Origin: Sphingobacteriaceae bacterium
GTDB lineage: Bacteria; Bacteroidota; Bacteroidia; Sphingobacteriales; Sphingobacteriaceae
NCBI GenBank assembly: GCA_025450155.1
Contig: JANWIB010000032.1
Span: forward strand, 1-9,876
DNA length: 9,876 nt
Reading direction: 5' to 3'
Shown here: one piece after another, positions 1-5,558 of the stretch
Layout: each line of letters opens with the position of its first letter
Numbering within the stretch: the stretch's first letter is position 1
Made by a program: the position numbers and the translations under genes
Notes under the pieces: model-generated
Told to the model about the DNA's origin: nothing
The model's input: the letters and a program-made list of their open reading frames with translations, nothing else
The model's database searches: none

Positions 1-115
1 GCGAAGAACCTTTGGTACCCAGATAGGCAGCAATTGCCCCGTATGATGTTACCCTTCCGTTTGGAATAAGTCGCACTACCTGGTAAACCTGTTCGAAAAA
101 CGAATCTTTATCCAT
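1..115 (-). CDS. Alkyltransferase-like (MGMT/ATL family) DNA-binding protein, 3' end outside window
   Basis: Only the first 38 codons are present; the gene runs off the left edge. The translation starts MDKDSFFEQVYQVVRLIPNG and continues with RVTSYGAIAAYLGTKGSS. This matches the winged-helix DNA-binding part of O6-alkylguanine-DNA alkyltransferases and their catalytically dead relatives (ATL, like E. coli YbaZ), where the I-P-x-G-x-V-x-x-Y-G motif is diagnostic. Such proteins bind O6-alkylguanine lesions and either reverse them or hand them to nucleotide excision repair. The very short N-terminus before the motif fits the roughly 100-residue ATL type better than full-length Ogt or Ada. The PCHR active-site region is outside the window, so catalysis cannot be judged. 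The start codon shares one base with the trmB stop (TAATG), so the two genes form one operon and are probably translationally coupled. Confidence 0.82.
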   Translation of the reverse strand, partial: MDKDSFFEQVYQVVRLIPNGRVTSYGAIAAYLGTKGSS

Positions 116-765
116 TACTCAAAACTAAATTTTAAGTAATTAATATTCTTGTCGTTGGCTAAATATTTCTTTTCGTAATAGGTTTTTATTGACAATACCT
201 CATCCACTAATGTCGAATGGTATAAATCTTCGGTTTTGGCATGAAGTTTTAAATTCAGTTCGTTGACCTTCTCAACGGTATAGTTGTGCAGGCCATCATT
301 ATCAGTTTTTAAATGCAGAATTCCACCTTCCTTTAAAATCGCTTTATATTTTTCTAAAAAACGGGGCGAAGTAAGCCGTTTCTTTTCGCGACTGATTTGT
401 GGTTGCGGATCGGGAAAGGTAATCCAGATTTCGGATATCTCTCCTGGGGAAAAATAATCCAGAATGTTTTCAATCTGGATGCGCAAGAAAGCGACATTGG
501 AGATACCCTCTTCCAATGCGGTTTTAGCTCCTCTCCAAAGGCGGTTTCCTTTATAATCAATCCCAACAAAGTTTTTTTCAGGGAATAATTGAGCCAAATT
601 CACGGTGTATTCCCCTTTTCCACAGGCTAATTCTAGAACTATTGGATAATTGTTTTTAAAATGCATTTTTACCCAATTACCTTTTAGCGGTTTTCCTTCT
701 TCTAATTGTAAAACGTTCGAAAAAGTGGCCACCTCCGAAAATCGGCGTAATTTATCTTTACCCAT
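115..765 (-). CDS. trmB: tRNA (guanine-N7-)-methyltransferase TrmB
   Basis: This enzyme transfers a methyl group from S-adenosylmethionine to N7 of guanosine 46 in the tRNA variable loop, in the cytoplasm. At 216 residues it has normal family length. The Rossmann SAM site is visible: motif I ELACGKGEY at residues 45-53, then VGID with the acidic D70. The family signature ITFPDP is at 115-120, followed by a basic stretch (REKKR) where E. coli TrmB has FFPDPWHK. KTDN at 153-156 and T-x-YE near 195-198 close the tRNA-binding and catalytic region. The ATG at 765 is preceded by a TAnnTTTG promoter element 16 bases upstream, which supports this start and a leader of about 10 bases. The 3' end overlaps the alkyltransferase-like gene by one base. 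It is divergent from the GDP-fucose synthase gene. Identification is firm. Confidence 0.95.
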   Translation of the reverse strand: MGKDKLRRFSEVATFSNVLQLEEGKPLKGNWVKMHFKNNYPIVLELACGKGEYTVNLAQLFPEKNFVGIDYKGNRLWRGAKTALEEGISNVAFLRIQIENILDYFSPGEISEIWITFPDPQPQISREKKRLTSPRFLEKYKAILKEGGILHLKTDNDGLHNYTVEKVNELNLKLHAKTEDLYHSTLVDEVLSIKTYYEKKYLANDKNINYLKFSFE

Positions 766-781
766 CTGTTAAATTTACGCA

Positions 782-789
782 CAAAAATA
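782..789 (-). promoter_or_regulatory. Bacteroidota-type promoter (-7 element) for trmB
   Basis: Read on the minus strand, these bases are TATTTTTG, an exact match to the Bacteroidota -7 consensus TAnnTTTG. A CTTG 17 bases further upstream (plus-strand CAAG at 807-810) is a 3-of-4 match to the -33 TTTG element. Transcription would start near 775 and give a leader of about 10 bases before the trmB ATG. The spacing matches the other two promoters called in this window, which strengthens all three. Confidence 0.6.
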
Positions 790-793
790 ATTT

Positions 794-801
794 TATCTTT
801 G
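794..801 (+). promoter_or_regulatory. Bacteroidota-type promoter (-7 element) for GDP-fucose synthase
   Basis: The sequence TATCTTTG matches TAnnTTTG exactly. A possible -33 element, TTTA at 774-777 (3 of 4 bases), lies 16 bases upstream. The predicted transcription start near 808 lies downstream of the TTG at 799, so that TTG cannot be the start codon of the next gene. The GTG at 820 can. The element points away from the trmB promoter, with only four bases (790-793) between the two -7 boxes. Confidence 0.6.
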
Positions 802-819
802 CTGCTCAAGAACAAACAA

Positions 820-1749
820 GTGGAAAAAAACGCTAAAATTTATGTGGCTGGACACCGGGGGATGGTGGGCTCGGCAATTTTGAGAAAATTAGAAAGCGAG
901 GGGTATACCGATCTGATTACTCGTACTTCAAAAGACTTGGATTTACGTAACCAGCAAGCAGTAGCCGATTTTTTTTCGTTGGTAAAACCTGAATATGTTT
1001 TTCTTGCTGCTGCAAAAGTTGGGGGCATTATGGCAAATAATACGTATCGTGCAGAGTTTTTACATGATAACCTTTGTATCCAAAATAATATCATTCATAA
1101 TGCTTACCTAAATGGGGTAAAGAAATTAATGTTCCTTGGATCAAGCTGCATTTATCCTAAGCTTGCACCACAGCCGCTAAAAGAAGAATATCTTTTAACA
1201 GGTCCATTAGAACATACGAATGAACCCTACGCCATTGCCAAAATAGCCGGTATAAAACTATGCGATGCTTATCGTGATCAGTATGGATGTAATTTTGTTT
1301 CGGTAATGCCAACTAATCTGTATGGCTATAATGACAATTATCATCCCGAGAACTCTCATGTGCTTCCGGCGTTAATTCGCAGGTTTCATGAAGCTAAAAT
1401 AAGTGGAGTAGATGAGGTAGTAATATGGGGAACCGGAAGTCCGAAACGGGAGTTTTTGTTTGCGGATGATTTGGCTGATGCCTGTTACTATTTAATGCTA
1501 AATTACAATGAGCGGCATTTAATCAATGTTGGCACGGGCGAAGAGGTTAGCATTAAAGATTTGGCGTTACTGATTCAGGATATCATTGGATTTAAAGGAA
1601 AGATAAGCTTTGATACGTCTAAGCCCGATGGTACGCCGCGTAAACTGATGGATGTTTCTAAATTACACTCAAAGGGGTGGAAACATAAAATCGGGCTGCG
1701 GGAAGGAATTGCATTGGCTTATAAAGATTTTCTTGCCAAATTTGCTTAG
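820..1749 (+). CDS. fcl: GDP-L-fucose synthase (GDP-4-keto-6-deoxymannose epimerase/reductase)
   Basis: This is an NADPH-dependent short-chain dehydrogenase/reductase that epimerises GDP-4-keto-6-deoxymannose at C3 and C5 and reduces C4 to give GDP-L-fucose for surface glycans. Counted from the GTG start (309 residues), the cofactor motif G-x-x-G-x-x-G is at 11-17 (GHRGMVG), SSC at 108-110, the Y-x3-K pair at Y137/K141, and a histidine at 180. These fit the E. coli enzyme's S107, C109, Y136, K140 and H179 with a one-residue shift. The frame stays open upstream to a TTG at 799, but that codon lies inside the promoter. Starting at GTG 820 gives MEKNAKIYVAGHRG, the usual N-terminus. No GDP-mannose dehydratase gene (gmd), its usual partner, is adjacent here; it may lie elsewhere. 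The next gene is convergent. Also called wcaG. Confidence 0.93.
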   Translation: MEKNAKIYVAGHRGMVGSAILRKLESEGYTDLITRTSKDLDLRNQQAVADFFSLVKPEYVFLAAAKVGGIMANNTYRAEFLHDNLCIQNNIIHNAYLNGVKKLMFLGSSCIYPKLAPQPLKEEYLLTGPLEHTNEPYAIAKIAGIKLCDAYRDQYGCNFVSVMPTNLYGYNDNYHPENSHVLPALIRRFHEAKISGVDEVVIWGTGSPKREFLFADDLADACYYLMLNYNERHLINVGTGEEVSIKDLALLIQDIIGFKGKISFDTSKPDGTPRKLMDVSKLHSKGWKHKIGLREGIALAYKDFLAKFA

Positions 1750-1757
1750 AAAGCAAA
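1741..1757. terminator. Inverted repeat over the GDP-fucose synthase stop, possible terminator
   Basis: TTTGCTT-AGA-AAGCAAA is a perfect 7-bp inverted repeat with a 3-base loop. It overlaps the fcl stop codon and sits in the 33-bp gap between two convergent genes. On the plus strand it is followed by A residues, not a T-run, so it is not a textbook intrinsic terminator. Its position is the main argument for a termination or mRNA-end role. Confidence 0.3.
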
Positions 1758-1782
1758 AAAACATTAGCAGAGTTTTTGATTT

Positions 1783-2226
1783 CTAAAATGTTTCGCTATC
1801 AGGCGGGATGCCATAATCCACAGGTACCCGCTGTTTTTTGCGTTGTTGTTTTGTATGCACAAACCAACCTTTTATTTTATCTATTATTCGATTTATAGCC
1901 TCATTGTCAAACTCTTTAGCAACTTTTTGTGATAAAAACGTAATCAGCGTTTTGACAATAAATCCTGATTTTTTAAATAAGGTTTTATTTAAGGCAAGGG
2001 GAAAAATAATACGTGCAATATTGGTTATTATATCTTGGTTAAATAAATCTAACAGGAAAGATTTGTTAGAGGAAGGTTTAGATTTAAAATGCGAATAAAT
2101 GGTGCGAAAGATGGCAGAAGGATCCGTTAATTTATCTTTCAGAACCTCCTCCTGCTCAAATTTCTTAATTTTTAACAGGTCAATCTCCATCCGCAGGTCC
2201 TTTAAATTGGTAAATGCCCTTTCCAT
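1783..2226 (-). CDS. Unrecognised small charged protein, last gene of the YtxH/holin-family cassette
   Basis: I do not recognise this 147-residue protein. Residues 1-33 are rich in Leu, Ile, Glu and Lys and look like a helical coiled-coil segment. Residues 57-100 are moderately hydrophobic with scattered lysines, more like an amphipathic or peripheral membrane region than a clear transmembrane helix. Residues 118-134 (GWFVHTKQQRKKQR) are strongly basic and the tail is Pro/Asp rich. No signal peptide is visible. Its ATG overlaps the stop of the upstream holin-superfamily gene by one base (TAATG), so translation is likely coupled and the two products probably act together. Its place after a YqjE-like gene matches that of E. 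coli yqjK, another small charged helical protein, but I see no clear sequence similarity. It is a real gene by context, with function unknown. Confidence 0.75.
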   Translation of the reverse strand: MERAFTNLKDLRMEIDLLKIKKFEQEEVLKDKLTDPSAIFRTIYSHFKSKPSSNKSFLLDLFNQDIITNIARIIFPLALNKTLFKKSGFIVKTLITFLSQKVAKEFDNEAINRIIDKIKGWFVHTKQQRKKQRVPVDYGIPPDSETF

Positions 2227-2576
2227 TATTTCTTCTCCTTAAATATGCGTTTTACTATAAAGTTGTGCAGTCGCTTTTCTACATAGTTATCTTTTGTGAA
2301 ATATACAATCAAACCAATCAGGAGGTATAAAAGTGTTACCAGGCCAAAACCTTGCGCATAAGAACGTAATAACTCGGACAGATAAAATCCAAGGGTTACT
2401 GATCCAAAAAGAAAAGTAAGCACCCACATGATGATAACAAAGCTATCTGTTAATAAGGCAGCAGTAATTACTACTAAGCGGTCTATTACCGATAGTTTTG
2501 CCAACTCCACACGTGTTGCAACATATTCTTTTATTAAAGCGATAATATCCTCTTTTTTATCTTGTGTTTCTGACAT
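2226..2576 (-). CDS. Holin-superfamily (YqjE-like, PF07332-type) inner-membrane protein
   Basis: This 116-residue membrane protein has a charged N-terminal amphipathic helix (residues 5-32, with EYVATRVELAKLSVIDR). Two hydrophobic segments follow, at about 34-65 and 76-93, and then a basic C-terminus (KRLHNFIVKRIFKEKK). The E-x-x-x-x-R-x-E-L-x-x-L motif before the first membrane segment is typical of the family annotated as putative Actinobacteriophage holin superfamily III. That family also holds the chromosomal E. coli protein YqjE. The phage name is inherited from the family: there are no lysis or phage genes here, so a membrane or stress role is more likely than lysis. It follows the YtxH gene by 46 bp and overlaps the next gene by one base. 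The family call is fairly sure; the function is unknown. Confidence 0.8.
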   Translation of the reverse strand: MSETQDKKEDIIALIKEYVATRVELAKLSVIDRLVVITAALLTDSFVIIMWVLTFLFGSVTLGFYLSELLRSYAQGFGLVTLLYLLIGLIVYFTKDNYVEKRLHNFIVKRIFKEKK

Positions 2577-2622
2577 ACGTATGGATTAAAACCGGGCGGA
2601 ATGCAAAACCGTACCGGTCTTT

Positions 2623-2895
2623 TTAAACTGCACTTTTAACGGGACGTTCTTTAGGCTGATCTTCTGTTTTACTTAACGTGGACTTGATATTATCTACAAC
2701 CTTTTCTTTAAAGGCGGTTAAATTATCAATTTCTTCTGCCGCACGATCTTTTATTGAATCGCCTAAGTTTTTTAAGGCGTCATTTAACTTATCGCGTGTA
2801 TCACTACCTTTTTCTGGTGCAAATAAAATTCCAAGGGCAGCACCCGCGGCTAAACCCGCCAATAATGCTACTAAAACTTTTGTATTATCTTCCAT
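2623..2895 (-). CDS. YtxH domain-containing membrane-anchored protein
   Basis: The protein has 90 residues. A short cytoplasmic start is followed by one glycine/alanine-rich transmembrane segment at about 6-26. Next comes the family signature LFAPEKGSDTR at 24-34, where YtxH proteins typically have FAPxxGxxTR. A long polar, probably helical domain covers 35-75 and the tail is charged. YtxH proteins are often stress-induced (B. subtilis YtxH is in the general stress regulon), but their molecular role is not established. E. coli YqjD, also with a glycine-rich membrane helix, is a ribosome-binding membrane protein. The gene is followed by the YqjE-like gene. A 6-bp dyad lies 34 bp upstream of its ATG, and a near-consensus -7 box (minus-strand TATATTTT at 2924-2917) may serve as its promoter. 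The family call is confident. Confidence 0.88.
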   Translation of the reverse strand: MEDNTKVLVALLAGLAAGAALGILFAPEKGSDTRDKLNDALKNLGDSIKDRAAEEIDNLTAFKEKVVDNIKSTLSKTEDQPKERPVKSAV

Positions 2896-2928
2896 GTTAA
2901 ATTTTTTTAAGTAAATAAAATATAAGTT

Positions 2929-2943
2929 GGTATACTATATACC
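2929..2943. promoter_or_regulatory. Inverted repeat upstream of the YtxH gene, candidate operator or hairpin
   Basis: GGTATA-CTA-TATACC is a perfect dyad with 6-bp arms. It sits in the 76-bp gap between the AI-2E gene and the YtxH gene, just upstream of the weak YtxH -7 box. It could be a regulator-binding site for the YtxH cassette. It could also mark the 3' end of AI-2E mRNA, but no T-run follows it in that direction. Confidence 0.35.
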
Positions 2944-2971
2944 GCACAAGTTAAAAAAATGTTTGAAGAAA

Positions 2972-4015
2972 CTATTCTTCTTCCTCTGATGGAATTTTTT
3001 CTAAAGACCTGATTTTAGGATGCGAGTTTTCATAAATTCTGATGGTAAGAATAAAATAAGAAAGAAGTAAGGGCCCAAAAACCAATCCCATTATCCCAAA
3101 AACAGGAATGCCAATAATTACCCCAATAACTGTAATTATTGGATGGGTGTTTCCAATGCGTTTTGCAAGCAGAAATCGTATTACGTTATCAATATTAGTA
3201 ATCAAAATCAAGCCCCAAAGGAGTAATCCAATTCCACTTGTATTATGTCCATTTACTAATTCGATTAAAGCGGCCGGAATAAAAACTATAGGTGCTCCCA
3301 CTACAGGTAAAAATGAAAGAAACATCGAAATTACTCCCCAAAAAATCGCATCCGAAATCCCGAACATAAAGAATCCGATGCTGACCAATGCGCCCTGAAC
3401 AAATGCTATAAACCCCTGACCTAAAACATTGGCGTATGTTATATTCTTTAATTCAGCAGCGAATTTTAATGCATTTTGCTCTTTAAAAGGAGAATATCGC
3501 AGCAGTCCCCGCTCAAATTGTTCATGTTTTAAAAACATAAAATACAGCAAAAAATACATGACAATAACTCCTAAAATAATACTGGCTGCGCCTGTAAGTA
3601 TAGAGGGAAAAAGATCGCCCACATACGTTGAAAGTTTTTCCATAACACGATCAATCATATTGGGTTGATTTAGCTTGTTTCCAGCAAAATCGTCCATTTT
3701 TCGTATGAGCACTTTTATCCTTAAAGGGTCTTCCTGAAATTCATTTATCTTATTAACCACCAAAAGGCTAAGGGTTAGAAATGGAAGTATAATAATGATA
3801 AAAGAGCCGAAAATGATGGAGAATGATGTTAAAGTTCTTTTCCAACCCTTAATTTCTGTAAGATATAAGAAAATGGGCCTGAAAAGCGTGTACATGATGA
3901 CTGTGCTAAGTAATGAGCCTGCTATGGTGCGTAAGGAGTATAAAATGAAACAGCCAAGAACAATCAATATGATAAGGATAATATTGTTGCGTTGCCTGTA
4001 ATTAAATATGGCCAT
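2972..4015 (-). CDS. AI-2E family transporter (TqsA/PerM-like inner-membrane protein)
   Basis: This is a 347-residue polytopic inner-membrane protein of normal family length. Hydrophobic segments lie at about 11-27, 31-52, 62-88, 137-162, 195-220, 222-252, 261-280 and 292-325, about eight helices, with a hydrophilic stretch at 90-135. Family signatures are visible: LPVVGAP at 236-242, DNVIRFLLAKRIG at 276-288, HPIITVIGVIIG at 291-302 and GIMGLVFGPLL at 307-317. The family name comes from E. coli TqsA, implicated in autoinducer-2 export. Other members move Na+ or H+ or have unknown substrates, so AI-2 transport is not shown here. The C-terminus is acidic (EEEE). The start is the first ATG, 12 bp below a perfect 9-bp dyad. 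It follows the sigma-54 response regulator by 79 bp on the same strand and may be its target or operon partner. Confidence 0.9.
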   Translation of the reverse strand: MAIFNYRQRNNIILIILIVLGCFILYSLRTIAGSLLSTVIMYTLFRPIFLYLTEIKGWKRTLTSFSIIFGSFIIIILPFLTLSLLVVNKINEFQEDPLRIKVLIRKMDDFAGNKLNQPNMIDRVMEKLSTYVGDLFPSILTGAASIILGVIVMYFLLYFMFLKHEQFERGLLRYSPFKEQNALKFAAELKNITYANVLGQGFIAFVQGALVSIGFFMFGISDAIFWGVISMFLSFLPVVGAPIVFIPAALIELVNGHNTSGIGLLLWGLILITNIDNVIRFLLAKRIGNTHPIITVIGVIIGIPVFGIMGLVFGPLLLSYFILTIRIYENSHPKIRSLEKIPSEEEE

Positions 4016-4027
4016 TCTTAATTCTTT

Positions 4028-4050
4028 CTTACATAACGCTATTATGTAAG
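4028..4050. promoter_or_regulatory. Perfect 9-bp dyad just upstream of the AI-2E gene
   Basis: The arms CTTACATAA (4028-4036) and TTATGTAAG (4042-4050) are exact reverse complements around the 5-base centre CGCTA. The dyad lies in the 79-bp gap between the response-regulator stop and the AI-2E start, 12 bp before the ATG. In the minus-strand direction it is followed by AAAGAAAG, not a T-run, so it is unlikely to be an intrinsic terminator. An operator for a dimeric regulator, or a leader hairpin controlling translation, fits better. Confidence 0.5.
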
Positions 4051-4094
4051 CGCAGGTTTTTCGGTTAGGCAGTTAAGAGGAGAACGAAATACCT

Positions 4095-5480
4095 TTATTC
4101 CAAATTAATAGCCTTCATCTTATTATAAAGCGTTTTTCGGTCTACATTAAGGATTTTAGCTGCTTTGGTTTTATTGAAATGAACTTCTTTAAGCACTTTT
4201 AAGATAGTTTCATATTCTGCTTCAAGAGCTGCATTTTTCAAATCATGGTTGTTTTGAGCTACAGGTAAATTTTCTATTACCTGTTCTATAGCAGAAACCC
4301 TTGAGAAGGTTGAAATTTCGAGTGGCAGGGCCTTTAACTGGATACAGTTTTTTTCGGTAAGTAAAGTGGCACGCCGTATAACATTTTTAAGCTCACGAAT
4401 GTTACCTGGCCAATTGTAGGAAAGCAGGGATTCAATTACCTCATCAGAAAAATTCCCCACGTTTTTCTTAAGTTCTGTATTGGCCATCCGGAGGAAACTT
4501 TCTGCAAATATTAGAATATCAGTACCCCGGTTACGTAAGGGGGGCAGGTGTATACTGAATTCATTAAAGCGGTGAAAAAGGTCTTCGCGGAATCTGCCCT
4601 TTTTAATGGCTTCCTGTAAGTTTTCATTAGTAGCAACAATAATTCGTACATCCAAGTCAATCTCTTTGGTACCCCCAATGCGTTTAACTTTACGTTCCTG
4701 TACCGTACGTAGCAGGGCCGCTTGTATATCGTAAGAAAGATTTCCAACTTCATCTAAAAAAAGAGTGCCCCCATTAGCCATTTCAAAATGGCCAATTTTT
4801 TTAAAAAGCGCTCCGGTAAAAGAACCTTTTTCATGCCCAAAAAATTCGCTTCCTGCCAGTTCTTTGGTTAAAGAACCGCAATCCATAGCAATGAAGGGTT
4901 GATTTCTCCGGGAACTTTTTTGGTGTATCGATAAGGCAACAGATTCTTTTCCGGTGCCGCTTTCTCCCGTAAGTATTACACTATAGTTTGTAGAGGCAAT
5001 TAAATCGATTTGTCTATCTAATTCTTTCGCGACGGGGCTTTGCCCATTAATAAAATGTGAAGTAGGTGTATTTGCATTAATCTGAATCGCGGGTTCCGGT
5101 TTGGTTAAGGCTAAAGCCTCCTGAGTTTCTATGGCTTTGTTTACCGTATTTAATATTTCATCCGGATACAAAGGTTTGGTGATATAATCATAAGCACCCA
5201 GTTTAATAAGTTCCACAGCTAATTTTATATCAGAATAGCCAGTTATGATGATTACCCCAAGGTGAGGGTAGTGTGCTTTTACCTTTTTAAGAACTTCTCT
5301 TCCATCCGTATCTTCTAATCTATAATCGCACAGAACAAGGTTGAAGTGTTCTTTTGATAGCATATCAAGTCCACTTGCTCCACTGACAGCTGTTTTTACT
5401 TCAAAGCCATTACGTTTCAGGAACTTGGAGAGTAAAAGTCCTATATTAACCTCATCATCAATAACTAATATTCTCTTCAT
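4095..5480 (-). CDS. Sigma-54-dependent NtrC-family response regulator (REC-AAA+-Fis)
   Basis: This is a 461-residue transcription activator with three domains. The receiver domain (about 1-118) has the acidic pair D8/D9, the phosphoacceptor D52, T80 and K102, so it should accept phosphate from a histidine kinase. The AAA+ domain (about 143-380) has Walker A GESGTGKE at 172-179, the sigma-54 contact loop GSFTGA at 219-224 (usually GAFTGA), Walker B TLFLDE at 239-244, the arginine-finger region GRFREDLFHRF at 295-305 and WPGNIREL at 357-364. A Fis-type helix-turn-helix ends the protein (about 434-458, with NKTKAAKILNVDRKTLYNKM). It would use ATP hydrolysis to open RpoN promoters. No kinase gene is adjacent. 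The AI-2E gene follows on the same strand. A near-match -7 box (minus-strand TTATTTTG at 5514-5507) lies upstream. The domain assignment is firm; the regulon is unknown. Confidence 0.95.
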   Translation of the reverse strand: MKRILVIDDEVNIGLLLSKFLKRNGFEVKTAVSGASGLDMLSKEHFNLVLCDYRLEDTDGREVLKKVKAHYPHLGVIIITGYSDIKLAVELIKLGAYDYITKPLYPDEILNTVNKAIETQEALALTKPEPAIQINANTPTSHFINGQSPVAKELDRQIDLIASTNYSVILTGESGTGKESVALSIHQKSSRRNQPFIAMDCGSLTKELAGSEFFGHEKGSFTGALFKKIGHFEMANGGTLFLDEVGNLSYDIQAALLRTVQERKVKRIGGTKEIDLDVRIIVATNENLQEAIKKGRFREDLFHRFNEFSIHLPPLRNRGTDILIFAESFLRMANTELKKNVGNFSDEVIESLLSYNWPGNIRELKNVIRRATLLTEKNCIQLKALPLEISTFSRVSAIEQVIENLPVAQNNHDLKNAALEAEYETILKVLKEVHFNKTKAAKILNVDRKTLYNKMKAINLE

Positions 5481-5527
5481 TTAGTCAGAGAGCTGAATTT
5501 TATATGCAAAATAAGAATTTTTTTCGC

Positions 5528-5549
5528 ATTGGGAAATTATTTCCCCAAT
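5528..5549. terminator. Hairpin between the enoyl-CoA hydratase and response-regulator genes
   Basis: The core GGGAAAT-T-ATTTCCC (5531-5545) is a perfect 7-bp palindrome. Allowing one bulged C, the stem extends to ATTGGG/CCCAAT (5528-5549). It begins 10 bases after the enoyl-CoA hydratase stop and could end that transcript. No T-run follows on the minus strand (the bases after it are GCG and then A residues), so it could equally be an operator for the response-regulator gene, whose ATG lies 47 bp further on. Confidence 0.4.
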
Positions 5550-5558
5550 ATTTAGTTT

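Noticed and set aside
2226..2576. A holin gene as evidence of prophage
   Set aside because: The family label is inherited; the neighbours are chromosomal membrane and stress-type genes, and no lysis, capsid or integrase gene is present.
4366..4380. TGGCAC as a possible sigma-54 -24 element
   Set aside because: It lies inside the response-regulator coding region and has no TTGC at the required spacing; another TGGCAC at 1530 fails in the same way.
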